Positions 47,331 to 56,501 are shown, counted from the stretch's first letter. The stretch is DNA of 64,000 bases from Pontibacter aydingkolensis (GCF_019443125.1 NZ_JAHYXK010000003.1:248001-312000), one strand, 5' to 3'. The notes: generated by a model not told the origin, from the sequence alone. Numbers and translations are program-made.

Positions 47331-47717
47331 ATGAGGCTTAAACACTTCAGTATATCCTTTGGCGAACAGATTCTGAAGGCTCTGGCAGACGAATCGCGCA
47401 TCCGCATCCTCAACCTGATTTTGCGCAATAAAGAACTGTGCACTTCGGACCTGGAGCAAGTGCTCGACTTTACCCAGACAAAAACATCCCGACACCTTGC
47501 TTACCTGCGTAATGCCAGTCTGGTAACCTCGCGTAAGATAGACCAATGGGTATTTTACACGATCAAAGACGAAGCCGCTGATTTTGCGACCCAGATATTT
47601 AATTACCTCGAACGTGACGCTGTACTTCAAAAAGACCAGGAGACTTACGAAATATTGTATTCTAACCGTGAACTAGCCATCAACAAACTTCAGGCCCGCC
47701 GTTGGGTGGCCCCTTAA
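47331..47717 (+). CDS. ArsR/SmtB-type winged-helix regulator
   Basis: A 128-residue transcription factor starting at MRLKHFSISF; the longer frame begins at a non-ATG codon in the promoter. The segment ILKALADESRIRILNLIL is the standard ArsR opening, LCTSDLEQVLDFTQTKTSRHLAYLRNASLV is the helix-turn-helix, and WVFYTIKDEA is the wing. No CxC metal-binding motif is present near the recognition helix, so it may not sense metals by the classical ArsR site. Possible targets are itself and the divergent CarboxypepD_reg-like gene. Confidence 0.85.
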   Translation: MRLKHFSISFGEQILKALADESRIRILNLILRNKELCTSDLEQVLDFTQTKTSRHLAYLRNASLVTSRKIDQWVFYTIKDEAADFATQIFNYLERDAVLQKDQETYEILYSNRELAINKLQARRWVAP

Positions 47718-47858
47718 TTTAGGGCCGATGCTATAACTATTAAACCTTTGTTTTATTGTAAGGTTTAATTCAAGGCGTAACTACATTCTTCAGCTTAACC
47801 GCAACATAGGTGCTTTAGGTTCGTTCTGGAGATTTCCCTTTACTTTATTTTATTCTGC

Positions 47859-48560
47859 ATGAAAACATACCAACACATACTCTTCGACCTGGATCATACC
47901 CTTTGGGACTTTGAGAAAAACTCCGAAGAGACTATTTATACTTTGTACGAGCAGTTTGAACTGGCTGGCTTTGGCAAGTTCGACAGCACTTCATTTTACA
48001 GAAAGTATAAGTTTGTAAACACTTTGATGTGGGACCTCTACAACAAAGGCAAGATAAACCAACAAGAACTACGTGAAAACCGCTTTAAGAAAACCCTGAT
48101 GGGCCTGGGCCTGGAGGAGCACGAGGTACCGGCCGGCATTTCAAAAGCATACACAGACCTCTGCCCTACTAAAAAAGCAGTATTCCCGCATACGTATGAG
48201 GTGCTACAGTACCTGCAGCCAAAGTATAACCTGCACATTATCACCAACGGGTTTAAAGAGGTACAGCTCATTAAAATGGCCTCGTCGGAGCTTCACGGCT
48301 ATTTTAAAGAGATAGTAACATCTGAGTGCTGTGGCTACAAAAAACCGGACCGCCGTATGTTCGAGCATCTGTTGGACCGTATTGAGGTAAAGCCGGAAAA
48401 CTGCCTGATGATCGGTGATAACTTTGAGTGTGACATTGAAGGCGCCATGTCCTGCGGCATAGACCAGGTATACTTTAACCCGGAAGGAGTGCTCAGCAAA
48501 AAACGACCAAAGCCTACTTACGAGATTATGTGCCTCAGCGAGTTAAAAAATATACTATAG
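47859..48560 (+). CDS. yjjG: HAD hydrolase, YjjG-type noncanonical pyrimidine nucleotidase
   Basis: A 233-residue HAD-family phosphatase. Motif I is FDLDHTLWDF (residues 9-18) with the nucleophilic Asp, motif II IITNGFKEVQ near 127, motif III Lys in CCGYKKPDRRMF near 152, and motif IV IGDNFECDIEGA near 187. The Trp/Phe after DHTL and the overall length suit the YjjG subgroup, which dephosphorylates modified pyrimidine monophosphates to keep them out of DNA. It is a single gene on the plus strand. Confidence 0.85.
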   Translation: MKTYQHILFDLDHTLWDFEKNSEETIYTLYEQFELAGFGKFDSTSFYRKYKFVNTLMWDLYNKGKINQQELRENRFKKTLMGLGLEEHEVPAGISKAYTDLCPTKKAVFPHTYEVLQYLQPKYNLHIITNGFKEVQLIKMASSELHGYFKEIVTSECCGYKKPDRRMFEHLLDRIEVKPENCLMIGDNFECDIEGAMSCGIDQVYFNPEGVLSKKRPKPTYEIMCLSELKNIL

Positions 48561-48682
48561 TATAATTACCCTTCAAGGTTTAAGAGTTGAGAATTTAGCT
48601 TCCTTGAAAACCGATCACACAAGTATAAGCTATTGGCAAGCAAAGCCGGAAGCAAGTGTATTTGATGTTAAAGTAAAGCGGT

Positions 48683-49123
48683 TCATGTTTTATTGTTTGT
48701 TTTTTCCTGCAACTCTCTGAACTCATTTTGCACTGCCTTTATTTTAGCTCTGTCACTTACACTCATTATCCTGTACAGAGATTCGCTTTTTCTAGTCAGG
48801 CGATACATGACAGCCTGGGCATTTTCCCAATCCGTCTCTGTCCAGTTGCTGTACCTGGCCCTTACATTTTGCATAAATATAGCGTGAGCATGGCTTATAT
48901 TAGAGGTTGTAATTGCTCTGATATCATGATATGGCCCTAGTAGCTTCCGCTGCATCCGCATCACATCTTTTTCTTCCTGTACAATCGCAGTCGTAGCAAT
49001 CTGCAAAAGCTTGGTTGGATATAAAGCAGCCTTTTCAACCTGAACAAAGAACAGGATCACAGTTACAGCAAACGTCATAGTATATACAGCCATTATACTT
49101 TTCCTCTTAAAGAGTTTACGCAT
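48683..49123 (-). CDS. Hypothetical membrane-anchored protein
   Basis: A 146-residue protein with one membrane segment near the N-terminus (residues 11-27, AVYTMTFAVTVILFFVQV) and a helical, charged body (about 45-146) likely to face the periplasm. I do not recognise the family. The C-terminus is polar (ELQEKTNNKT). It is a single minus-strand gene between yjjG and pruA. The long frame and clean topology suggest it is real, but there is no other support. Confidence 0.5.
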   Translation of the reverse strand: MRKLFKRKSIMAVYTMTFAVTVILFFVQVEKAALYPTKLLQIATTAIVQEEKDVMRMQRKLLGPYHDIRAITTSNISHAHAIFMQNVRARYSNWTETDWENAQAVMYRLTRKSESLYRIMSVSDRAKIKAVQNEFRELQEKTNNKT

Positions 49124-49202
49124 TCCCCATATTAACAGCCAAGAACTATGTCCTCTAAAGTCTGAAGCGGCCTTTCTTATTCATAAATCAAATAATAAGC
49201 CT

Positions 49203-49210
49203 TACCTTTG
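49203..49210 (+). promoter_or_regulatory. -7 promoter box of pruA
   Basis: TACCTTTG matches TAnnTTTG. It would give a leader of about 53 bases before the ATG at 49270. No clear -33 box. Confidence 0.4.
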
Positions 49211-49269
49211 TTTAGATGTCTCCCATGGAGCATTAAAACCTCATCTTTAAATCTGTAACTATAAAACAA

Positions 49270-50904
49270 ATGGCAACCGGATTTTTTAAAGTACCAACTC
49301 CCATTAATGAACCTGTTAAATCCTACGCACCGGGCTCTCCGGAACGCGAAGAATTACAGCGTACCTACAAAGAACTTAAGTCGAAAGGGATCGATGTACC
49401 AATGTACATTGGCGGCGACAAAGTATATACTGATAACAAGAAGCCTTTAGTGCAGCCACACGACCACAAGCACATTCTGGGTAATTTTAGCGAAGGCGAT
49501 GCGTCACACGTGGAACAGGCTATTAATGCTGCTTTAGCTGCGCGTGAAGCATGGGCTGCCATGGGCTGGGAGCATCGTGCTTCTATCTTCCTAAAGGCAG
49601 CCGAGTTGCTTGCCGGACCATGGAGAGCACGCTTAAATGCTGCCACTATGCTGGGGCAATCTAAAAACGCTTATCAGGCCGAGATCGATTCTGCCTGCGA
49701 GCTTATCGACTTCCTGCGCTTTAATGTGCAGTACATGACGGAGATCTATCACATGCAGCCGGAGTCATCGCCGGGCATCTGGAACCGCATGGAGCACCGT
49801 CCTCTGGAAGGTTTTGTGTTTGCGCTTACGCCATTCAACTTTACAGCCATTGCCGGTAACCTGCCATCTTCTGTGGCGATGATGGGTAACGTAGTAGTTT
49901 GGAAACCTGCCAATACTCAAATTTATGCAGCCCAGATGATCATGGAGTTGTTCCGTGAGGCTGGTTTACCTGATGGTGTTATCAACCTTGTTTATGTAGA
50001 CGGCCCAACGGCTGGAGACGTGATCTTCAATCACTCCGATTTTGCCGGTATTCACTTTACAGGTAGCACAGGCGTTTTCCAGCACATCTGGAAAACTATC
50101 GGCACAAACATCCACAAGTATAAATCATACCCACGCATTGTTGGCGAAACCGGCGGTAAAGACTTTATACTTGCCCACCGTTCTGCTGATGCGAAGGCAC
50201 TGGCTGTAGCTATCTCGCGTGGCGCATTTGAGTACCAGGGTCAGAAATGCTCTGCTGCTTCGCGCGCTTACATCCCTAGCAATCTTTGGGAAGAGGTTAA
50301 AGGCTACGTGGTTGAGGACCTTAAATCTTTCAAAATGGGTGCTCCGGAAGACTTCAGCAACTTTATCAATGCTGTTATCGACGAAAAGTCTTTTGATAAA
50401 ATCGCAAAGTATATCGACAATGCCAAGGCAAGCAACGAAGTAGAGATCATCGCTGGTGGTAACTACGACAAGTCTAAGGGTTATTTTATAGAACCAACGG
50501 TATTGCTATCGCATAACCCGCAGTATGTCACCATGTGCGAAGAGATCTTCGGGCCGGTTATCACCATTTATGTGTATGATGAGAATAACTTCGAGGATAC
50601 AGTAGAGCTTGTAAACTCAACATCTCCGTACGCGCTGACAGGTGCCATCTTTAGCCAGGACCGTTACATGGTAGAGTACGCAACCAAAAAACTGGACCAG
50701 GCGGCTGGCAACTTCTACATAAATGATAAGCCGACAGGCGCCGTAGTTGGCCAGCAGCCGTTTGGTGGTGCACGCGCCTCAGGTACTAACGATAAGGCTG
50801 GCTCTATGCTTAACCTGTTGCGTTGGGTATCGGCTCGTTCCATCAAAGAAACATTTAACCCACCGGTTGATTACCGTTACCCGTTCTTAGGCGAGAATAA
50901 ATAA
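49270..50904 (+). CDS. pruA: L-glutamate gamma-semialdehyde dehydrogenase
   Basis: A 544-residue aldehyde dehydrogenase, the second step of proline degradation, converting glutamate semialdehyde/pyrroline-5-carboxylate to glutamate with NAD+. The active-site Glu lies in VGETGGKDFIL (near 290) and the catalytic Cys in YQGQKCSAASRAY (near 325). EEIFGPVITIYVYD and INDKPTGAVVGQQPFGGARASGTNDKAG are P5CDH signatures. The length fits the single-domain form found in Bacteroidota, not the PutA fusion. It stands alone with its own terminator; no proline dehydrogenase gene is in view. Confidence 0.95.
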   Translation: MATGFFKVPTPINEPVKSYAPGSPEREELQRTYKELKSKGIDVPMYIGGDKVYTDNKKPLVQPHDHKHILGNFSEGDASHVEQAINAALAAREAWAAMGWEHRASIFLKAAELLAGPWRARLNAATMLGQSKNAYQAEIDSACELIDFLRFNVQYMTEIYHMQPESSPGIWNRMEHRPLEGFVFALTPFNFTAIAGNLPSSVAMMGNVVVWKPANTQIYAAQMIMELFREAGLPDGVINLVYVDGPTAGDVIFNHSDFAGIHFTGSTGVFQHIWKTIGTNIHKYKSYPRIVGETGGKDFILAHRSADAKALAVAISRGAFEYQGQKCSAASRAYIPSNLWEEVKGYVVEDLKSFKMGAPEDFSNFINAVIDEKSFDKIAKYIDNAKASNEVEIIAGGNYDKSKGYFIEPTVLLSHNPQYVTMCEEIFGPVITIYVYDENNFEDTVELVNSTSPYALTGAIFSQDRYMVEYATKKLDQAAGNFYINDKPTGAVVGQQPFGGARASGTNDKAGSMLNLLRWVSARSIKETFNPPVDYRYPFLGENK

Positions 50905-50927
50905 CCTAATCAGGTTTTAAAGTATAA

Positions 50928-50960
50928 ATCCCCTGCCGGCTTAATCACTGGCAGGGGATT
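50928..50960 (+). terminator. Terminator of pruA
   Basis: Eleven-base inverted repeat AATCCCCTGCC/GGCAGGGGATT followed by TTCTTTT. Confidence 0.85.
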
Positions 50961-51164
50961 TTCTTTTACTAAAATCATCAAAAAGGAGTATTCCATATGC
51001 CATGCCTTTTGACTTACTTTACAGGTGATTTAGCGCTACAAACAAGGCAAACTTAACAGCAACACCTTGTCCATACTTCTCTTACAAAGCTATGCCCCAA
51101 CGTAGCAGAGTAGCCGTAACTGTACGCATAAAGACACCCGTACTATAACCCAACCCTTTACCTG

Positions 51165-51193
51165 AAAGCCATACTTGCCTGAAGTATGGCTTT
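51165..51193 (+). terminator. Orphan terminator-like hairpin upstream of nuoA
   Basis: Twelve-base inverted repeat AAAGCCATACTT/AAGTATGGCTTT with a 5-base loop and a following TTCTTTT. It lies 260 bases after pruA, which already has a terminator, and before the nuo promoter, so it may end an unannotated small transcript. Confidence 0.65.
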
Positions 51194-51293
51194 TTCTTTT
51201 GGCTCCTCACTGGCCAAACCGGAAACTGCTGTTACTTTTTCAGTAACAGCACAAAAGTGCAAACTTAACCTCTATTTACACTATAGTTATCCT

Positions 51294-51324
51294 TTTGATT
51301 AATGGCTATTTATACCTAATTTTG
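51294..51324 (+). promoter_or_regulatory. Promoter of the nuo operon
   Basis: TTTG (51294-51297), exactly 19 bases, then TAATTTTG (51317-51324). This matches the Bacteroidota housekeeping promoter (TTTG-N19-21-TAnnTTTG) in both boxes and spacing. The start site would be near 51331, about 25 bases before nuoA. Confidence 0.75.
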
Positions 51325-51355
51325 CTCCCAAATTTGTAGAAACGATTACGTAGTT

Positions 51356-51736
51356 ATGGAACCAACTGTAAATCAGTATGTACCGTCGGATTACCTGCCA
51401 ATAATTATTCAGTTTGCGGCTGCACTCGGGTTTGTGATTTTTGCACTTGTGCTTACCCATTTATTAGGTCCTAAGCGCAAAAGTGATGTAAAGGGAGCTG
51501 CCTGGGAAAGTGGTATTGAGTCTGTGGGTGATGCGCGTACGCCTATCTCCTACAAATACTTTATGACAGCTATACTTTTTGTGCTGTTTGATGTGGAGAT
51601 CATCTTCATGTACCCGTGGGCAGTGAACTTCCGTGAGTTTGGTTTAGATGGCTTCCTGCAGATGTTCGTGTTCATGGGCATGCTTCTTGCAGGCTTCTTC
51701 TACGTCATCAAAAAGGGAATCCTTAAATGGGAGTAG
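51356..51736 (+). CDS. nuoA: NADH-quinone oxidoreductase subunit A
   Basis: A 126-residue membrane subunit of complex I with three membrane segments (about 16-38, 68-88, 95-115). The loop after the first segment carries KGAAWESGIESVGDARTPISYKYF, with the ES-E-D-R pattern typical of NuoA near the quinone site, and FDVEIIFMYPWA follows. It is the first gene of the operon, directly after a consensus promoter. Confidence 0.95.
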   Translation: MEPTVNQYVPSDYLPIIIQFAAALGFVIFALVLTHLLGPKRKSDVKGAAWESGIESVGDARTPISYKYFMTAILFVLFDVEIIFMYPWAVNFREFGLDGFLQMFVFMGMLLAGFFYVIKKGILKWE

Positions 51737-51818
51737 CCTACTAAACTTTTCACCAGGCTTCTGTGTTTCTCTTATCGGTGCAATTGCACCAAATTAAGAC
51801 ACAAGCAACCATATTGAA

Positions 51819-52370
51819 ATGAGCGAAAATAAAGATATAAACTTAGTAGAGGCACCTGAAGGCATTTCTGGTGCAGGTTTCTTTGCCACCTCGTTTGAGA
51901 AAGTAATTGGACTGGCCCGTAAGCATTCGCTTTGGCCTTTACCGTTTGCCACCTCTTGCTGTGGTATCGAGTACATGGCTACCATGGGCTCTAATTACGA
52001 TATTTCCCGCTTTGGCTCGGAGCGTCCAAGCTTTTCGCCACGCCAGGCCGATATCCTGATGGTAATGGGCACTATCGCCAAGAAAATGGGCCCTGTTGTA
52101 AAGCAAGTATACGAGCAGATGGCGGAGCCACGCTGGGTAATCGCTGTTGGAGCATGTGCTTCATCAGGTGGCATATTTGATTCTTATTCTGTATTGCAAG
52201 GCATTGACCGTGTGATACCGGTAGACGTGTATGTACCAGGCTGCCCTCCGCGCCCTGAGCAGATCTTAGATGGTTTGATGCGTGTGCAGGACCTGGCAGC
52301 CAACGAATCGCTGCGCCGCCGCAACTCTCCGGAATACCAGGAGCTTTTAGCCTCTTATAACATTAAATAA
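51819..52370 (+). CDS. nuoB: NADH-quinone oxidoreductase subunit B
   Basis: A 183-residue subunit holding cluster N2, the last iron-sulfur centre before quinone. Ligands are the vicinal pair in [11 protein letters not shown] (near residue 47), a Cys in GACASSGG (near 112) and one in PGCPPRPE (near 142). The extreme N-terminus is charged. The gene lies 82 bases after nuoA and 3 bases before nuoC. Confidence 0.96.
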   Translation: MSENKDINLVEAPEGISGAGFFATSFEKVIGLARKHSLWPLPFATSCCGIEYMATMGSNYDISRFGSERPSFSPRQADILMVMGTIAKKMGPVVKQVYEQMAEPRWVIAVGACASSGGIFDSYSVLQGIDRVIPVDVYVPGCPPRPEQILDGLMRVQDLAANESLRRRNSPEYQELLASYNIK

Positions 52371-52373
52371 GCA

Positions 52374-52880
52374 ATGGAGCTTACGAACGAAAACGTACTC
52401 GGCAAGATCATAAGCGAGTTTGGAGAAGAGAACATCTGGGATGCATTGAACCCGGATGGCATCATGACCATTACCACCAACCGCGAAACGATTCATGAGC
52501 TGATCAAATACCTGCGTGACGACAAGGAACTGCAGATCAGTTTCCTGACTACCATGTGCGGTATCCACTTCCCGGACCACAAAGACAAGGAAATGTGCAT
52601 GATGTACCAACTGCACAGCCTGCGCCATAATTACCGCATCCGTATTAAGGTGTTTATGCCTGCTTCGGACCCGGTGATGCCAACCATGACAGACCTTTAC
52701 GCCACAGCCAACTGGATGGAGCGTGAGGCTTTTGATTTTTATGGCTTCATCTTTACCGGGCACCCGAACCTGACGCGCATCCTGAACATTGAGGAGATGG
52801 AATACCACCCGATGCTGAAACAGTATCCGCTGGAAGACCAGACAAGGGAAGATAAAATCAACACATTTTTCGGACGATAA
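52374..52880 (+). CDS. nuoC: NADH-quinone oxidoreductase subunit C
   Basis: A 168-residue peripheral-arm subunit (30-kDa family). The signature WMEREAFDFYGFIFTGHPNLTRIL lies near residues 118-141. It is a separate gene here, not fused to nuoD as in enterobacteria. It starts 3 bases after nuoB, and 63 bases separate it from nuoD. Confidence 0.95.
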   Translation: MELTNENVLGKIISEFGEENIWDALNPDGIMTITTNRETIHELIKYLRDDKELQISFLTTMCGIHFPDHKDKEMCMMYQLHSLRHNYRIRIKVFMPASDPVMPTMTDLYATANWMEREAFDFYGFIFTGHPNLTRILNIEEMEYHPMLKQYPLEDQTREDKINTFFGR

Positions 52881-52943
52881 GCCGGTTATGCTGTTTATAC
52901 TTTGGCTTTTAAAGTATGGTAGCAAACGACAAAAAAGAATATA

Positions 52944-54188
52944 ATGGCTACTGAAAATAAGAAAGTAGAGCTTACCGACCTGGAGCAGTTCCGTTTAGAC
53001 CACGGACTTGCCCTGACAGAAGAGCCACAATTAACCACGCTTAACCTGGGCCCAACACACCCGGCTACGCATGGTATTTTCCAGAATATCCTTCAGATGG
53101 ACGGTGAAAAGATCATGGACGCTGTGCCAACGATCGGTTATATTCACCGTGCCTTCGAGAAAATAGCAGAACGCAGACCATTTTATCAGATCACGCCGCT
53201 GACTGACCGCATGAACTACTGCTCATCCCCTATCAACAACATGGGGTATCATATGACGGTAGAGAAACTGTTAGGCATCGAGATTCCGAAGCGCGCGCAG
53301 TACATCCGTGTGATCATGATGGAACTAGCCCGTATTTCGGATCACCTGATCTGTAACTCGATCCTGGGTGTGGACTCTGGTGCCTTTACCGGCTTCCTGT
53401 ACGTGATGCAGGAGCGTGAGCACATATATGATATTTACGAAGAAGTATGCGGTGCCCGTTTAACAACGAACATGGGACGTATCGGCGGCATGGAGCGTGA
53501 CCTTTCGCCAAAGGCATTGCACCTGATCGACGAGTTCCTGAAGCGCTTCCCGAAAGTATGGGCAGAGTTTGAGAAAATGCTTACCCGTAACCGTATCTTC
53601 ATCGACAGAACCACAGATGTAGGTGCAATTTCTGCAGAGCGTGCCCTTAGCTACGGCTTTACCGGCCCTAACCTGCGTGCAGCTGGTGTTGACTACGATG
53701 TGCGTGTAATGAACCCATACTCTTCTTATGAGGACTTTGAGTTTGAAATTCCGGTAGGCTCTAAAGGCGATACATATGACCGCTTCCTGGTGCGTAACGA
53801 GGAAGTATGGCAAAGCTTGAAGATCATTGAGCAGGCATACAAAAACCTACCTGAAGGTTCTTACCACGCTGATGCGCCACATTATTACCTGCCTCCGAAG
53901 CAGGAGGTATACCGCAACATGGAAGCCCTGATCTATCACTTTAAAATTGTGATGGGTGAGATTGACGCTCCGGTTGGCGAGGTATACCACAGCGTAGAGG
54001 GTGGCAACGGCGAGTTGGGTTTTTACCTGATCTCTGACGGTGGCCGTACGCCATACAGACTACACTTCCGCAGACCATGCTTTATTTACTACCAGGCTTA
54101 TACAGAGATGATCAAAGGCGGCCAGCTGGCTGACGCGATCCTGACGCTGAGTAGCCTGAACGTAATCGCTGGCGAGCTGGACGCTTAA
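52944..54188 (+). CDS. nuoD: NADH-quinone oxidoreductase subunit D
   Basis: A 414-residue subunit (49-kDa family) forming the quinone cavity with NuoB and NuoH. LGPTHPATHGIFQNILQMDGE (in the N-terminal 50 residues) contains the conserved His pair, and residues near DRMNYCSSPINNMGYHM and the C-terminal FYLISDGGRTPYRLHFRRPCF are family marks. The gap to nuoE (54 bases) contains a short palindrome, TGGCCGCTGGCCA. Confidence 0.96.
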   Translation: MATENKKVELTDLEQFRLDHGLALTEEPQLTTLNLGPTHPATHGIFQNILQMDGEKIMDAVPTIGYIHRAFEKIAERRPFYQITPLTDRMNYCSSPINNMGYHMTVEKLLGIEIPKRAQYIRVIMMELARISDHLICNSILGVDSGAFTGFLYVMQEREHIYDIYEEVCGARLTTNMGRIGGMERDLSPKALHLIDEFLKRFPKVWAEFEKMLTRNRIFIDRTTDVGAISAERALSYGFTGPNLRAAGVDYDVRVMNPYSSYEDFEFEIPVGSKGDTYDRFLVRNEEVWQSLKIIEQAYKNLPEGSYHADAPHYYLPPKQEVYRNMEALIYHFKIVMGEIDAPVGEVYHSVEGGNGELGFYLISDGGRTPYRLHFRRPCFIYYQAYTEMIKGGQLADAILTLSSLNVIAGELDA

Positions 54189-54242
54189 TTAGAATTATCA
54201 ATTACCATTTAACATTGGCCGCTGGCCAGTGACAATTAAAAA

Positions 54243-54776
54243 ATGGCAGAGACTATAAACGAAGTAAAGTTTTCTGATGCGGCCATGGCCGAAATTCAGC
54301 GTTACATCAGCCACTACCCGGAAGGACGCCAAAAGTCTGCCCTGCTGCCTATCCTGCACATTGCGCAGGCGGAGTTCGGCGGCTGGGTTAGCCCTGAGGT
54401 AATGGACAAGGTTGCTGAGATACTGAACATCAAGCCGATCGAAGTATACGAGGTGGCTACTTTCTATACTATGTTCAACCTGAAGCCGGTTGGCAAGCAT
54501 GTACTGGAAGTATGCCGTACAGGCCCTTGCTGCTTGCGTGGAGCCGATCAGATGATCGACATGATCAAGCAGAAGCTGAACATTGAAGAAGGCGAAACAA
54601 CAGCGGACGGTATGTTTACCCTGAAGCCAGTAGAGTGCCTTGCTTCATGCGGTTCTGGTCCGATGCTGCAGGTGCGCGAGTTATACTACGAGAATATCGA
54701 TTCAGAAGAAAAGCTGGATCAGTTCCTGGAGATGATGCGCAACAAAGAGCACGAAACTCCAACCTGGGCTAAGTAA
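54243..54776 (+). CDS. nuoE: NADH-quinone oxidoreductase subunit E
   Basis: A 177-residue subunit with the [2Fe-2S] cluster N1a. The ligands are in CRTGPCCLRGAD (Cys near residues 90 and 95) and CLASCGSGPM (near 131 and 135). The N-terminal helical region shows LLPILHIAQAEFGGWVSPEVM. It is separated from nuoF by 170 bases filled with a 15-base tandem repeat. Confidence 0.95.
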   Translation: MAETINEVKFSDAAMAEIQRYISHYPEGRQKSALLPILHIAQAEFGGWVSPEVMDKVAEILNIKPIEVYEVATFYTMFNLKPVGKHVLEVCRTGPCCLRGADQMIDMIKQKLNIEEGETTADGMFTLKPVECLASCGSGPMLQVRELYYENIDSEEKLDQFLEMMRNKEHETPTWAK

Positions 54777-54790
54777 TTTCCTAGACCTTG

Positions 54791-54880
54791 TGACAAAAGA
54801 CTACTTGACAAAAGACTACTTGACAAAAGACTTTATACTTACATTATCTCTTTTGTCCTTTGTCAAAAATTCCTTTGTCA
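54791..54880. repeat. 15-base tandem repeat with inverted partner, nuoE-nuoF gap
   Basis: Two exact 15-base units TGACAAAAGACTACT (54791-54805, 54806-54820) and a third diverging after TGACAAAAGACT (54821-54835). About 15 bases on, the complementary theme appears (CTTTTGTCCTTTGTCA at 54850-54865, then CCTTTGTCA), so the region can fold into a hairpin within the nuo transcript. Confidence 0.8.
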
Positions 54881-54946
54881 GTAACTAATTAAGTATAATC
54901 AGGCGGAAGCCGGTAAAGCAACTGCCAAGCTATATATCCTGCTAAA

Positions 54947-56293
54947 ATGGGAATTAAAATATTAACCGAACATATTAACGTACCAGGCATCGAGACGCTG
55001 GAGGTATATCGTAAGCATGGCGGCTACAAATCTGTAGAGAAAGCCCTGAAAACGATGTCTCCGGATGAAGTGGTTGAAGAGGTAAAAACATCAGGCCTGC
55101 GTGGTCGTGGTGGTGCCGGTTTCCCTACTGGTATGAAATGGAGCTTCCTGGCTAAGCCGGAAGGAGTTCCGCGTTACCTGGTGTGCAACGCCGACGAATC
55201 GGAGCCGGGCACTTTCAAGGACCGTTGGTTCATGGAGAAAAATCCGCACGCTTTAGTTGAAGGCATGATCACTTCCAGCTACGCGCTGGGTGCCAATACT
55301 TCTTATATCTATATCCGTGGCGAATTGTTGTTCGTGCTTCGCATTCTGGAGAAAGCTATCGCTGAGGCGTATGCTGCCGGATTGCTGGGCAAAAACATAC
55401 TTGGCTCAGGTTACGACCTGGACCTGCACGTTGCTCCGGGTGGTGGTGCTTATATCTGCGGTGAGGAAACTGCTCTGTTAGAGTCACTGGAAGGTAAGCG
55501 TGGTAACCCACGTAATAAGCCTCCTTTCCCGGCAGTTAAAGGTCTCTATGCCTCTCCTACTGTGGTAAACAACGTGGAAACTATCGCTTCTGTGCCCTGG
55601 ATAGTGAACAATACCGGTGCAGAGTATGCTAAAGTTGGTATAGGCCGAAGCACAGGTACAAAACTGATCTCTGCCAGCGGTAACATCAATAACCCAGGCG
55701 TATTCGAGATTGAGTTAGGCGTTCCGGTTGAGGAGTTCATCTACTCTGACCAGTACTGCGGCGGTGTCTGGAAAGGTAAGCAACTAAAGGCAGTAGTGCC
55801 GGGAGGTTCTTCTGTTCCGATTCTGCCAGCCAACCTTATACTTAAAACAGCAGCCGGCGAAGATCGCCTTATGACTTATGAATCTTTGTCAGACGGTGGT
55901 TTTGTGAGCGGCTCTATGCTGGGTTCAGGTGCCTTTATCGTGTTCGATGAAGACCAATGCATCGTGCGTAACACGTGGAACTATGCCCGCTTCTATCACC
56001 ATGAGTCATGTGGCCAGTGTAGCCCTTGCCGTGAAGGTACAGGCTGGATGGAGAAAGTCTTGCACCGCATCGAATACGGTCACGGACATCAACAGGACAT
56101 CGATCTTTTGGTAAGCGTTGCGAAGCAGATCGAGGGTAACACCATTTGCCCACTTGGCGATGCAGCTGCATGGCCGGTAGCAAGTGCCGTACGCCACTTC
56201 CGCGACGAGTTTGAGTGGCACATCAAGCATCCGAAAGAGGCAACTGCTCCGGGTGCAGTGTACAGAGGTCAGCTTGCTGAGATTACAGCTTAA
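54947..56293 (+). CDS. nuoF: NADH-quinone oxidoreductase subunit F
   Basis: A 448-residue subunit that binds NADH, FMN and the [4Fe-4S] cluster N3. GLRGRGGAGFPTGMKW (near residue 48) is the FMN/NADH site, and GGGAYICGEETALLESLEGKRG follows near 165. The cluster ligands are in SCGQCSPCREG (near 350) and NTICPLGDAA (near 395). It lies between two repeat-invaded gaps. Confidence 0.96.
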   Translation: MGIKILTEHINVPGIETLEVYRKHGGYKSVEKALKTMSPDEVVEEVKTSGLRGRGGAGFPTGMKWSFLAKPEGVPRYLVCNADESEPGTFKDRWFMEKNPHALVEGMITSSYALGANTSYIYIRGELLFVLRILEKAIAEAYAAGLLGKNILGSGYDLDLHVAPGGGAYICGEETALLESLEGKRGNPRNKPPFPAVKGLYASPTVVNNVETIASVPWIVNNTGAEYAKVGIGRSTGTKLISASGNINNPGVFEIELGVPVEEFIYSDQYCGGVWKGKQLKAVVPGGSSVPILPANLILKTAAGEDRLMTYESLSDGGFVSGSMLGSGAFIVFDEDQCIVRNTWNYARFYHHESCGQCSPCREGTGWMEKVLHRIEYGHGHQQDIDLLVSVAKQIEGNTICPLGDAAAWPVASAVRHFRDEFEWHIKHPKEATAPGAVYRGQLAEITA

Positions 56294-56360
56294 ATTAGAT
56301 ATAAGACAAAGGACAATAGATTTTCAGAGGCATTACTATCATTCTGGAAGAAACTAGGTC

Positions 56361-56412
56361 GAAGGGAGGTTAAGCTTCCGCAACTCGCAAACAAGATCCT
56401 TTCAGGATGACA
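56361..56412. repeat. Dispersed repeat GGGAGGTTAAG family, copy D (rearranged)
   Basis: GAAGGGAGGTTAAGCTTCC (from 56361) followed by AAGATCCTTTCAGGATGACA (56393-56412). The two halves of the family consensus are both present, but the TGTCATCCTG half is inverted relative to the others. It lies in the nuoF-nuoG gap, which also holds a short AACGAAA tandem (about 56467-56495). Confidence 0.7.
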
Positions 56413-56501
56413 AATTGGGAGTTTGAATTAAAAAGTATAGCATAAATCGTTTGAGTTCTTCGCGATCAACGAAAAACGAAAAACGAACAACGATAATAAA
56501 G

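Larger units (their letters stand above)
50905..51355. other. Intergenic region pruA / nuoA
   Basis: 451 bases with the pruA terminator (50928-50960), a second stand-alone terminator-like hairpin (51165-51193) and the nuo promoter (51294-51324). The stretch between the two hairpins (about 50970-51164) has no open frame worth noting and could encode a small RNA. Confidence 0.55.

Noticed and set aside
54791..54835. Possible CRISPR or direct-repeat array
   Set aside because: The 15-base units are contiguous with no spacers; a simple tandem repeat.
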